Below, piece after piece: positions 24,855 through 35,529 of a DNA stretch of 64,000 bases. Source of the DNA: Hymenoscyphus infarciens (taxonomy: Eukaryota; Ascomycota; Leotiomycetes; Helotiales; Helotiaceae); assembly GCA_001414345.1 (NCBI GenBank), contig LLCB01000171.1, forward strand, positions 57,588 to 121,587, in the 5' to 3' direction. Each line of letters opens with the position of its first letter. The stretch's first letter is position 1. Position numbers and translations under genes: made by a program. The notes beneath the pieces were generated by a model that was not told the origin of the DNA, did not search any database, and saw only the letters and a program-made list of their open reading frames with translations.

Positions 24855-24883
<29 letters not shown>
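24855..24883. repeat. Poly-C run of 29 bases
   Basis: An uninterrupted C homopolymer in an otherwise ordinary stretch. A similar run closes the window at 63984-64000. Confidence 0.95.
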
Positions 24884-24884
<1 letters not shown>

Positions 24885-26449
24885 TGATCAAGTAATGAGC
24901 GAGAAATTTATATAGTTCTTTTTTGCTACTTTCGTCTAGCAGAGGGGTAAGAATGAATGTTGTATTTGCGACGCTCTCGCTGACTGCTGACTGCTGCTTG
25001 GAGGAGTGTTTGATTTCATGAATTCAAGCTATTTGCAAAAAGTTATCTTCGAGAAAGACTTGAGAGGAGGAGTGTGTGAGGGGACGGAGACATGGAGAGA
25101 AGGTTGTCAGCTGCTGTTCTATGGATTGTGTCGTCTGACGGTACCTAGTTTTGCGCCGCGAGAGTGAGAGAAATTCTTGGACGAGGCATATGTGGCCTAC
25201 TGTTGCGGCTTTTGGGAAGTAGGTCGTTGGTGTTTGTTGAGGAATCTTGGATCTAGAATTTGTGGTGTGAAAGGAAACGAGAGGTTTCTACATCTCCTTT
25301 TATCGTTGCTTTGTGAAGCGCGAGTTGGTCGTCTTTTGATGGAGTATTCGCTCCGTGTCCTAATAACTTCCTCGACATGTCTTTATTCTCGACTTTTATT
25401 GCCAACAGAAGGGCTTTTGGTTGAGCGCCGAGGATAAGGAGATTTGTAGCTTCATCTTGGTCTTTCTGAATCGCTGTTTGGAGGGGTGTTTCTGGGTACC
25501 CTTCTGAGCACCAGTGTTTTGGTTATCCTATCCTGTCTTGACGATCCTTCTCCTTCTTACCTCTATTTTAAGGCTATCCTGCCTAATCTTATCCTAATAT
25601 ATCACTTCTCCTAGCTACTCTAATCCTATTCTAAAATTTGTTCCACCTATCCTTTCCTATCTAAGGTATTAGAGTAGCCTTTCTCAGCCTATAAGGGAGG
25701 CTAGGTAGGGTATATGCTAGCCTTAAATATAGTGGATTTAGTAGGAGTAGTACTACTTAAGAAAAGCATGTAATATTAGTCTCTAATTAGTACTTAAAAA
25801 CAGAGGTTTTACTATAGTAAAATAAGTACCTAGTAGAGCACTTAATTTAGTGCTATTTACTTCGACAGATGTAAGCCTTTATATTTAAGCTTTAACTAGT
25901 TTCGAGACAACATATCAATAACATTAATTATGCCCCTTAATACCTACGCTATATGATAATATGAGATATATACATTATCCTAATTATTACTAATATAAGC
26001 TACCCTTTTTTCTATAGACGTCTTAGCCTAGCTAGCACCCAAACACCCACTCTCTCTTAGTCTACCCCCTCTTAGCCTACCCCTTCTTAATCTACCCCTT
26101 CTCCTTCTTAATCGTTTAAGGCGAATGTTATTAATAATAGCGAATCCGACCTTATAATAGTAGTAGGATAAAGAGAATTAGGTTGTTTTTGATGCTTCTT
26201 GAATTAGTTTATAATATTAGTACTTTTTATTACTTTTTGTTTATTTTAATACTTTTTACTTCCTATCCTATTCTATCCTCCTTAGCACCTCTCCTTACCT
26301 AGCCCCCTCTTTTAGTCTTCCTTACCTCTCCTATTCTAATTTAGTATCTCTCCTACCTAATTTAGCCTAGCTTATAAGTGAAATTAGCCTATCCTCTCCT
26401 TTCCTAATAGAGAGGGGTAGCCTATCCTCTCCGGAGTGCTAGGCTGACC
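24884..26449. other. Gene-less stretch; second half is a pyrimidine-skewed AT-rich relic
   Basis: Up to about 25,560 there is ordinary sequence with only weak open frames. From 25,560 to 26,440 the plus strand becomes AT-rich with many CCTATCCTA and CTTAGCCTACC-like motifs and no open frame, which suggests an old mutated repeat. A similar CT-rich texture recurs at about 58,440-58,900. Confidence 0.55.
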
Positions 26450-26740
26450 AAGGCGGGGAAAGCCAAAACACTGCTGAGCACTTATGGACGATGGCCAAAG
26501 CGTGAGCCACCCAGAGAGTGTCAAGATGGTCAGGACCTAGCTTGGTTTCAGTAGCTTTCAGAGCCTTTGCAACTTGCTGAACTGACTGCAGACCGCGTTT
26601 TCATGAAGAGAACTACATCAAGACAGCGTTAGGTCCAGATCGTGTCAAGATGTAGATCTCCAAGAATAAATTGCTGTCTCGTGAGGACTTCACGGTACAT
26701 AGCTCCCGCTTGTGTGCACTAGACTTGCGTAGAAGGCAGC
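26450..26740 (-). pseudogene. Kinesin-light-chain-type TPR relic
   Basis: The minus strand reads AGAMYREVLTRQQFILGDLH then LDTIWT and a stop, and further on KALKATETKLGPDHLDTLWV then AHALAIVHK. These are two consecutive tetratricopeptide repeats of the kinesin-light-chain type, with the signature LG-DHLDT. In fungi such repeats commonly form the C-terminal sensor of NB-ARC or nucleotidase-type NLR-like proteins. In-frame stops and missing flanks show it is a fragment; no NTPase domain is visible nearby. Confidence 0.7.
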
Positions 26741-27154
26741 TGTCACCGATAGTGTTTTCAGAGTTTTTGTGGTCTGTTGCGACTGCAGCAAAGTCGGCAA
26801 GCCTTCATAGGCTCTTTCGAATCTATAAATAGTTGTCAACCGACTGCTGCCACGGAATGAGGTAAGGATAGACTAGAGAGAAGATTGTTGATAATTTTTA
26901 GATAATAACTTCTGCTACTTTAAAGAAGTGCTAGTGTCGGTATATTTAAGAGTAAATAGTACTTTATATAACCTTCTTACTTAAGATATCTTTAAGTAAA
27001 TAGAGTCGCTAGCTTTAATTAGTATATATAAACGATAATATACTCTTTTTACATTACGCTAATAACTGCTAAGTCAAACTAATATAAAATCAATTTTCCA
27101 GCTTTTTAAATTAAGAGAATTGATTTCCCGAGTTCTGTTAGGCAATTACCGAAA
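26741..27154. other. Non-coding, AT-rich from about 26,870
   Basis: The left part may be more distal TPR-gene debris but has no readable motif. The right part is AT-rich with few CpA/TpG sites, resembling RIP-mutated DNA. It ends just before the stop codon of the next gene. Confidence 0.5.
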
Positions 27155-29819
27155 TCATCTCGCAGGTGGTCCAGTCCCCTGTTGCTGGACATATTGAAAA
27201 GACAGAGATTCATCAACGCTCGCCCTAATCGGAAGCGAATTCCCCAGTGACTCGACTTTCTGCTCTATAAGACTCTGTTGCATCGTTCGTCTTGTTGGAA
27301 GCCCCCCATGACTAGGAACGGTTGATTTGACAAGAACAGGGATATGTTGACCACCAAGTTCATGTTCATCTTGAACCTCGCGACTTAAAGTGGGGGTATT
27401 TCTACTTCCCAGAAACTTCCCAATCTTTCCCCCAAAGTCTCGAGCTCTTCCTTGCTCCCATGTGAGAATTTGGACACCCTCTGCCTTTCTTGATCGCTGT
27501 AAAAAGCCTCTTTGATTGAGCCAGATCTTGTCTTTTGCATTTTCAGCATGGGGAATGGCGATTTGCGTCTCGAATACCGTGAACCCAGATGGCTTCGAGA
27601 CAGAGTTGCAAGTAGTGACGAAATGACCTAGTTCTCCGCTATCGAGGCAGGTCTGGTTGACTAAGGCATAGACAGCTGTTAGGTGGGAATCTTCTAGAAA
27701 CTCGGTCCAGCTGTTTAAGCGAGGTTCAACTGGCATCGATAGTTCTCGATCTTGGTTCAAGAACGCGGCGTTAAATTTACCGGCTGATGTCCCTGTTCTC
27801 TCTAGAAGTTCTAGAACAAAGCAAATCAACTCGGCAATCTTCTCCCGGGACTTGTATTGCTTTATCCAAAGCTCCTCAATGGCAAAGTCATCATCGCTTT
27901 TGAACGAAGATTGAAGATTAATTCCCTGCTCGGTGGATTTTGTCCAGTCTGGGAATCGTTTCTTTATCAGAGCTCGAATGGGTTTCATGGTGAATAGATG
28001 TCGTAGTTTGACTCGTCTGGCATTCCCAGTACAATGGCTGATCTCAACTCCAAGGTAAGAGTTGAGAACCCGTGGATTTGCTCGTGTCGGCTGGTTTGTC
28101 CATTTATTCCAGATGGCCTGCTTCTGCGTAACACAAGGTAGCTTTTTCTGAGTTCCCAACACAGTGATTCCAATATATTGAGATGCTGAGAATCCTACTT
28201 GTCGCTCATCATAAGCCCAGCTCGAAGGGGAAGTACCAAGAGGCGACATGTGAAGTCCGTAGTCTCTTTCTAGGTCATCGAGCTTGTAAGAACACGCACT
28301 GTTGGTCTTCAGAGACGACTCTGCAATTCCCCCAATGAGCAGCTTTTGGTTCCTCCTGATGAGAGTACTGTCAATTTCCTGCTCAGCGGGGAGAGGGATT
28401 AGACCCGACGAGTTGAACCAATGACATGCAATCGCATTTTCGACTGCACACTCGGTGCTAGTTTGTGCTCGACAGATCAGACCCGTGGAGACGTTTAATT
28501 GCCTGATATGGTTAGGGAAATCTTCGCCTGCAGAAACCTCCCATACCGGCCCCCAAGTTTCTGCAAAAGCTTCAATCGATGTCAGAATCGAAAGAGGTGG
28601 TGTTTTGGAGTCGTTGGGAAGCTTTAGTAGTGGTTGAAACGTCCAAACTTGATGACAATTCAGAAATGGATCTAGACAAGCTAGCTTCTGAAGCGAAAAC
28701 ACAAACCCGATGTTGCTATGGGTATCAGATGCAACAACAATTTCCGGCTTGTCGACCCCTAAATATTCACTGAACAGATTAGCATGCGCTAAAGGTTCTT
28801 GCGGTGAACAAAACGTGTGGTTGTTTTAAATGTCCAAGTTAATATTCCAAATTGTTCCAAGCATCTTGGGTAATTACTCTGAAGTACCCCAGATAGTTAG
28901 AACAACGAACCAGATAGGCAGGTACGAACCTGAGAGATATTTACTGCTGCGAGAGGATAAAACCTGCTCCCAGCCGCTAGAATCAGGAGTTCAAAGGAGA
29001 AACAGAGGGGAAGATTGCATACATGTCAAAACGTGAGCCGTGAGAGCCCATATATGAAACGAGACCGATGTCAAGAAGCAATGCCAGAACCCGGCTGAGG
29101 AAGAGAACATGGTGCGGGGAAAGTTGATCTCCAAATGTGATTCCGAGAACTTTCATGAATTCATCGCATGCTGGTAAGAGGACGTCCAATATTGTCGTGG
29201 TAGTAACACTGTCTGACAAAGGCCGTCCGGGTTTTAGGATCTTCTTGATCGTGGTTGCAACTCCTTCATGGAAGTTTACGATCACATCTCGTTCAATTTG
29301 AACCAATTCCGCGATGGTTCCACCATTAGGGGCTCGCTTAATCAACACCGTGAAGGAATCATCGCAAAATTCCCTCTGGGTAAGGTGCTCCATTGCGTCG
29401 AGAATGTGGGAAAGAATCAGGTAGCTTTTCCCGAGACTCAATGCAGCACATAGCGTGCTCTGGCTGGTTTCCCCAGAGGGAACCGAAAGTATGCTCGAAA
29501 AAGGGGTAATATTATAAAGACACTTTGAAACATCTGCATCGCAATGAAGACTGGAGAATAAGGCGTCTCGCTCAATATGGCTTATTGTGGGCTGATAGAT
29601 TCCATTCGAATGGTGGTACTCAGAGCCTTCTACCACTAGTTTTTCCAAGCTGTCCAGTTTATCGTAGTAGGTTGCTGGATCAACCAAGTAGTCGTCGTCG
29701 TCGAACCCCTGATCGTAAGCGTGGTGGATTTCGTTTCCAGACTCCCTTACTGGGGGTGGATTTTCCAAGTTTCTATTTTCGGGGGATATTGACATTTCTT
29801 CGGCGAGAGAAGTGAGCAT
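27155..29819 (-). CDS. Large protein of an uncharacterised filamentous-fungal family
   Basis: The two exons are 29819-29023 and 28769-27155, separated by a 253-bp GT-AG intron (donor GTATGC). Joining them keeps the frame and gives 803 residues with GSHGSRFD/IEYLGVDKPEIVV across the junction. Recognisable landmarks are SLQKLACLDPFL, EAFAETWGPVWEVS, LLIGG and GNARRVKLRHL. From memory these belong to a widespread family in ascomycetes that has no assigned function. There is no signal peptide or membrane segment. The intron is unusually long because it carries part of a repeated element. The ATG at 29819 is the first in frame, and the one ten codons later (MSIS) is an alternative. Confidence 0.75.
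28840..28960. repeat. MITE-related repeat inside an intron
   Basis: From GTTAATATT to TTTACTGCTGC this stretch aligns with the right half of the MITE at 30330-30573. Shared blocks include AATTGTTCCAAG, a TTGGGT-TTA segment, TAGTT-GAA and TAGGCAG-TACGA. It lies wholly within the intron of the large minus-strand gene, which explains the length of that intron. Confidence 0.65.
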
Positions 29820-31887
29820 TACGCGTGAAAAGGGGTTAGACGAAAAGACCCAGGACAATTGAGAATATTGTTCAGAAATTTTTTGGATAATGGAGAAATC
29901 GACTTTCTAATTATCCTAAACTTTCTCGAACAATCTCTCCTAGTTGTCCTAGACTACCTAGAATATTATGAAAGGTGAGTGAAAAAGTAATAACTGGGTC
30001 ACTTACGTCTCGTCTGGTCAATCCTCTCTACCATTGGCTCCTCCGCAGGCCCCCCCTCATTGTTCATTGACCGAAGCTGAAACAGTATATGTATGGTTGC
30101 TCCATCATAAATCGAATAGTCACTCAAAGGTTTGTTTTCGTCCATCATCTTCCCTGAGTATAACATTCGTTGTTGTTCGACAGGAGTGCCTTCATGGTCA
30201 CGGAATTTTTCTTTGACGCTACGAACGGTATCATGATGTTCGCAATTGACCTCAATGGTCTTGCCAGTAACTAATTCTCATGTAAGCAATATACGATAAA
30301 TGAAGGCTGCCTTGCAAGGGGTCTCCTGATAGACAACAAAAGCGGCAGTAAACAGGTACTAACTCTCATCTCCCTGTTCTAATACACGAGACACCGTGAT
30401 ATTGACCCAGATAATTTGGGACAATTGGAAGGATTGTTTCAAACGATTTGGGTTAATATTTGGAATTGTTCCAAGTTTTTGGGTTCGTTATTTGAATCAA
30501 CCTAGACAGTTGGAATAACGGGAGGTAGGTAGGCAGCTACGACTGCAGTAATTACTGCCGCTTTTATTGTCTACCACGAGGGGATTCTAATGAAGTATAC
30601 TGACGTGTTTTTATATATATCTTCATGTTGATGGGCGGATCTTCAAACTCGAAAGGGTGATATCAATGTACAGTGATCTTTGAATTTAAATGGGCATGAG
30701 CCCTTGATAAATGCAGAGAGCCTTGTATCGGAGCTGAAAACAAAATGAGGCTGTGCAAAAATGAGTAACGTCAGGCTTCCTTCCTTCCACACAAAACCCA
30801 GGGTTGATTGTACACACGTTGCTTTCTGTGAGCCTTGATATTATCAAAGAAGTTATAGATAGTCTTTTTGTGGGCACCAGGTCGGGAGGAGGTGTGTCCC
30901 GTGACCAAAACGTGATTTTCTTTTCGTTGAGGTGGGCAAGACACCACCAAAGAGCCAGTTACATATACAAGGCTGGGGATGAGGAACAGGAAGACTTTTA
31001 TCTCCACATGGCAAATTAACACAATCTATTCCTGATGAAACACGGCAACCGTCATTGATAGGAGGAAGTTGATGCCGATTTTAAGTTCTAACGGGAAAGT
31101 TGAACTGGAAACGTTTTGATACTAGACAAAGTCAACAATCCCTCCAGAAACATATAGAAAAGAACAATTCGAGGTCTCTAATCAAACCTGAAACGTTGTA
31201 ACAAGACCAACCAAGCTTCGACAAATTTAACAGAAAATTAGAAATCAAAAGGCAGGTCTCCGTAGGAAGATGACGAGACTTAGCCAACCTCCAAAGGCTT
31301 TGACTAGAGGGTTTCTTAACGACCTGAGATTGAGGAGAATAATCCATGCTTAGATCGCGAATTCGATTCGCGAGGGAAAAATGGAAAAGGGCGTGCATGT
31401 TACTCTAAACTTGATGCTTTTCTATCTGGCTTGATGCTTTGTAAATCCAGCCACGGCATTTTTCGGGCTGCAGGTCCATGTTGCGGGGTCATTAGGAGGT
31501 GAACAATTGCGATGAAGCCAGTTTGAAAATCAAAACAACATAAAGAACTGCGAAAAAGGGAATAAAAGGGATGAAATAGTAAGAGATAGTTCCATGTGAT
31601 GATGGCCTCGGTCTTGAATCCCGTCAGGCGATGACGATACCAGGATACTTGAGCTGCCCCTCAGCAGACCACCCACACACTTCCCCACCAATTCTCAACC
31701 TTAACCTTCAACCTCAACACATCACCAACAACCCAACCAGGTACGTTTCCTCCCTCATTTGCTCAACCCCACCAAAACCAGACTCACAACCCAAAAAGAA
31801 GAATCTAACATCGCGGCTCCCCGCAGAAACCAACCCCTCTTTCCACAAACAAATAACCCCCTCCTCGATCAACGATCAACCGCAACC
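29820..31887. other. Intergenic, 2 kb, with one MITE
   Basis: The head-to-head interval between the large minus-strand gene and the ACBP gene. The open frames are short and show no domain. A MITE lies at 30330-30573. The last 250 bp are CT/CA-rich and probably form the ACBP promoter and leader; a GTACGT at 31741 and a CGCAG at about 31827 could bound a 5' UTR intron. Confidence 0.5.
30330..30573. mobile_element. MITE with 22-bp terminal inverted repeats
   Basis: TAGACAACAAAAGCGGCAGT at 30330 (continuing AA) is mirrored by TTACTGCCGCTTTTATTGTC at 30552 (continuing TA), with a single mismatch over 22 bp. The terminal TA on each side may be the target duplication of a Tc1/mariner-type element, leaving 240 bp between. 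There is no coding capacity. Partial relatives occur at 28840-28960 and 35040-35230. Confidence 0.75.
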
Positions 31888-32395
31888 ATGTCCGCCTTCG
31901 ACACCGCCGTCGCAGACTCCAAGAAGCTTACTTCCAAGCCCAGCAACGATGATCTCCTCTCCCTCTACGGTACCTCCTCCTCCCTCTCCTCCCTCCCCTC
32001 CTTCTCGCACATCGATTCCATACCATACACATCCTGTACCCCGCAGACAGATTTAGTTACCAACGACTAACGAAAAACAAACAGGATTATTCAAAGTAGC
32101 AAACGGAGAAGACATCTCCAAGGCCGAGGCCCCAGGAATGTTCGACCTCAAGGTTCGTGCTCCTTCCCCAGAACCCCAAACCTACCCCCTCGGCCGCCCA
32201 CACAAACAAGATTCAAGTCTAACACCACCAAAAAAACAGGGAAAGGCAAAGAAGAAGGCCTGGCAAACAATCGTAGACGAGGGAATCGATGCCGAGACCG
32301 CCAAGAAGCGTTACGTCGACCTCGTTGAATCAATGAAGGAGAAATACGGTTACGATGCGAATAAGGCTCCTGAGGCCGTTGGCGCTGGTGCATAA
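31888..32395 (+). CDS. Acyl-CoA-binding protein
   Basis: Three exons (31888-31969, 32085-32152, 32240-32395) joined by 115- and 87-bp GT-AG introns give 101 residues, the usual size for a single-domain ACBP. The sequence KPSNDDLLSLYGLFKVANGE, then PGMFDLKGKAK and the helix ending RYVDLVESMKEKYG, is the canonical ACBP core. It binds medium- to long-chain acyl-CoA esters in the cytosol and buffers and transports them for lipid synthesis. After GKAK the usual W-AW reads KKAW, so one of two conserved aromatics is replaced. It is convergent with the TDP1 gene, 361 bp away. Confidence 0.95.
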
Positions 32396-32756
32396 GCAAT
32401 GAGGGACTGTACATGGAACTCAGATCTGATGGGAATGGGCGGATCATCACATCATAGAAATTTCACATGCTGGCATACACATGTTGCGGGGGATACACGA
32501 ACGGCGATGGTGGTTTCCGTGGGGATTAGGTTTGACGGGCATACATTTACCACAACGCTACTTTCTTGATGGCACAATTGATTTTGCTACTTCATGGAAT
32601 TGGCTGATCATTATTTTGCCTTGTGATTTTTATGCGAGCATTGGGATTTTGCAAATTAGCTACCTCCATGTTGGTCTGCAAGAACCCCTCTAGAGAGAGG
32701 AAACCCCGTCTCTCTTACATGGTAAATGGAAGCTAGCTCTTGTGTTCCAAGGTCAT

Positions 32757-34837
32757 CTAACCCAAGTTCCAAGTCTCGCCCTTCCACTGCAATCCTATAT
32801 TAGCTTTGAAACCCCAGGGAAAAAACAAGGGATAGCCTACATCCGGTTCTGTGTATGAGGCGGTTGCAACCCAAGGAACTTCGTCTTTCCCATAAGGAAC
32901 CAGGGGGAAATCATACGGCATTCTAGCTCCAACCAGAACCTTCTTTTCCGTCTTCAAATCTGCTGGCGGAGAATCCTTTTTGAATGTTGGTATCATAGTC
33001 GCATCCTCTCCGTATAGCTCAGGCCATACCATCACTCCAATCTCATAACTGCATATTCGGACCTCCCCCGCAGCGTTCGTTTCTCCCCATGCTTGTTTTG
33101 ACAAGTTCGCTGACGTGACGAGCATCCAGTCAATCGATGATCGAGAAGCATCTGCGAATCTGACATATGTTTTTATGTGTGGGGCAGCTCGTTTGCGCCC
33201 AGCGTCTGAAGTACACACCGAAGAAGCTTTAAGTCGTTAGCTCAGAACCCATAGCGGTGGGAAAAAGGAGTATATTTACCTGCCCCGCCTTCAGAAGTGT
33301 CACCAGCCCAGTAAGAGAAAAGCGGCCTCAAGTATAACAATTGTTTCGCTTGTTGAGCAGACTGAATTTTGGTATGGATCGCGCCTCCAGATTGGTATCC
33401 GTTCAAGCTCTTCCGAACCTCCTCTGCGGTAGGAAAAACGATTCGAAAGGTTGATTTTGAGCGTGGTTGATTCTTCGAGGTGTTGAGCGCTTTGAATAAA
33501 GTCTTGTCGAGCCACTTGTCATTTGGGCCAAGAGTTGCTATCGAAGATATCTGTACGACAATCTCAGGCTCATTGCCCTCGACTGGCACTGCGTCCAATG
33601 CATTCTTCAATCCAACCCATCCCCAGGAGGTCTTCGAGTCGTCCAGGAGAGATTGTCTGACAGGGACACTGGCCACCAACGCTGCACGGATAGAGGAAAA
33701 GTCGTACTTAGATAGCTCTTCAACGAGAGGCTTGCATATTACTCGTTTGGTGTCGTAAGCTTTCAGGTAGTTCAACAGGTCAATCTTGAATTTCCCACCA
33801 CTCCCCATCTCTTCTGATGCGTTCCCTGTCGGTGCGTTTCTGGGCAGCTTTGGCAATAAAGGAGATCTCCAAACAGCTTGAGTCATATTTGTCCAATCGA
33901 AGGCAATCATATTTGCAGTATGAATAATGACTTGAGCTGTATCATCATGGCGTACGACAATGAGCATCTTGAGAACCAAAAATCAGCAAGGCTCAGGGGG
34001 AAAAATTTCAAGATTTGGAACTTTCCTAGTCAAGGCAGAGAGCAACAGGCAGGACAACATAATGGAGAGAATAGTGCCAAAAAATGAAGTATGATAGTGG
34101 TGAACTTTGTGGGAGTAAGAGTGAAGCCAGAGGAGCCAAAGAAAAAGATATTGCTTGCGCTTTTGCAAAGACTTGGAAAGATAGCACTCGTCTATCTGAT
34201 GACATGAATTTTCTGAGAACCCGTCGTTTTGTTATTGAAAACTTGATCCTCTAGCGACGTGGCTCAGAGGATGGATCATGGCCTACCTTTGAGTGATGCG
34301 TTCCGAACATCTCTGGCATGAAAGCGGTATGAAGAGTGATATTGGGATACTTGGTGGCTTGTTGCTGCGAGAAAATGTCAGCAAAGGCCAACAAGATCAT
34401 CATTAAAGTGAAGCATAAATACACAACAACAAGTAAGCACCTACAATCAAGTTCTGGCGCGAACTATCCTCACTTTTCCAAAACCCGTGAACAACATGGA
34501 CTTTGACAAGATCTCTCACATCGGAGTCGAAAGCATCCATAAGGTAATCAAGATCATGAAGATAGTTGAATTCCCAACACTCCGCGATGAGCGGATCGCC
34601 GAGTATATCCTTCAACGATACGGCATCGACATTTGATGATTCTGGGAGATCTCGGATCCATGTGAGCTGAAATGGGGAAGGAACCAATTTTGGAGGAGGC
34701 GTTTCTCGAATCCGTCGTGTTGGAGGCGGGGAAATAGAACTGTTCAAGGTTTTGTGTGAGCTTGCTCGATTAGTATTGTTGTCATCATCACCAAGTTTGC
34801 GTCTCTTTCGAGGTAGTTCGGATCGGTCGTTGTCCAT
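32757..34837 (-). CDS. TDP1: Tyrosyl-DNA phosphodiesterase (TDP1)
   Basis: Four exons (34837-34445, 34364-34287, 33967-33280, 33205-32757) join in frame to 535 residues. The first active-site motif lies across an exon junction, GTHHSK/MLIVVRHDD, followed by IIHTANMIAFDW, which supplies the asparagine. The second is APHIKTYVRFAD followed by LVTSANLSKQAWG. Both HKN sets of the phospholipase-D-like fold are complete. The enzyme hydrolyses the phosphotyrosyl link between DNA 3' ends and trapped topoisomerase I, in the nucleus. The N-terminus is basic (PRKRRKLG), a likely nuclear signal. The second intron is 319 bp, long for a fungus; the others are 74-80 bp. Confidence 0.95.
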
Positions 34838-35039
34838 GGTTCTAAAAATAGCGTAGCGGTGGATCGAGTTGTTTATCGTCGGTCCGTGAATTTCTTCAAA
34901 GATTGTATGAAAATCCGAGGTTTAAGTATTCGCAATGCGCGACAAGTTGTCTCTCAGGGTTGTTTTGAGTGAAGTATGTCAGTTTGGGAGTGAACCTTAC
35001 CGAGAGAGTGAATGGAGGAGGAGGCTTGCCAGGGGCTGG

Positions 35040-35230
35040 AAAATAAAAGCGGCAGTCATTAGGTCGGTCCTCTTGATGAATGAACTTCCGAGGACAAATT
35101 AAAAACTAAAGATTAGAGCTGTTCAAGTTGCTTACTTGGTCCTTGTGAAGTATTCTTCTAGAATACCTGAGTATTTTATTTACCTTGGCTAAGAAAGTTA
35201 AACCAAGAGCTCTCAACTGCCGCTCTTTGA
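35040..35230. repeat. Degenerate MITE-like element
   Basis: AAAATAAAAGCGGCAGT at 35040 shares AATAAAAGCGGCAGT with the right end (reverse complement) of the MITE at 30330-30573. ACTGCCGCTCTTT at 35216 is an imperfect inverted partner 190 bp away. The interior does not code. It occupies the promoter interval between the divergent TDP1 and disulfide isomerase genes. Confidence 0.5.
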
Positions 35231-35529
35231 GGAGAACGGCAGGGGTTTGTAGTTTGGTAATAGGCTTAGCTCCATCTCGAAACTAAGCAGGGCCGGAGGA
35301 CTCTTGGACCAGATCAAGACAAACCACGAAACCCACCACTGTATCACCAATTCCCTCGTTACTGCCGACTAGGAGGGGTTTTGAGGCCGTATTGATTGCG
35401 TTTTCGAAATTGGGCAGTGAACCTTCCTACCAATTCTGAGCGTCTACGACTGCAGTCCCCCAGTTTCGAAGGCGGTTCCGCCGGCCTTGCGCACTACTCG
35501 CCGCCTCAGGAGAACGAACAACCATCAAA
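35231..35529. other. Upstream region of the isomerase gene with a 5S-rRNA-like block
   Basis: About 35,270-35,315 reads CCATCTCGAAACTAAGCAGG, then GCCGG and CTCTTGGACC. This resembles the central part of 5S rRNA (ATCTCCGAA-TTAAGCAGGG-CGG ... CTTGG). The rest of a 5S gene is not visible, so it could be a relic, part of a 5S-derived short repeat, or chance. The remaining sequence is the likely promoter of the isomerase gene. Confidence 0.3.

Noticed and set aside
31132..31398. An 88-codon ATG-initiated minus-strand frame
   Set aside because: The sequence is vaguely protein-like but lacks any recognisable domain, and splice or promoter context is absent.
31631..32056. A Pro/Ser-rich frame overlapping the start of the ACBP gene
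   Set aside because: It covers the CT-rich leader and first intron; the ACBP frame is unmistakable.
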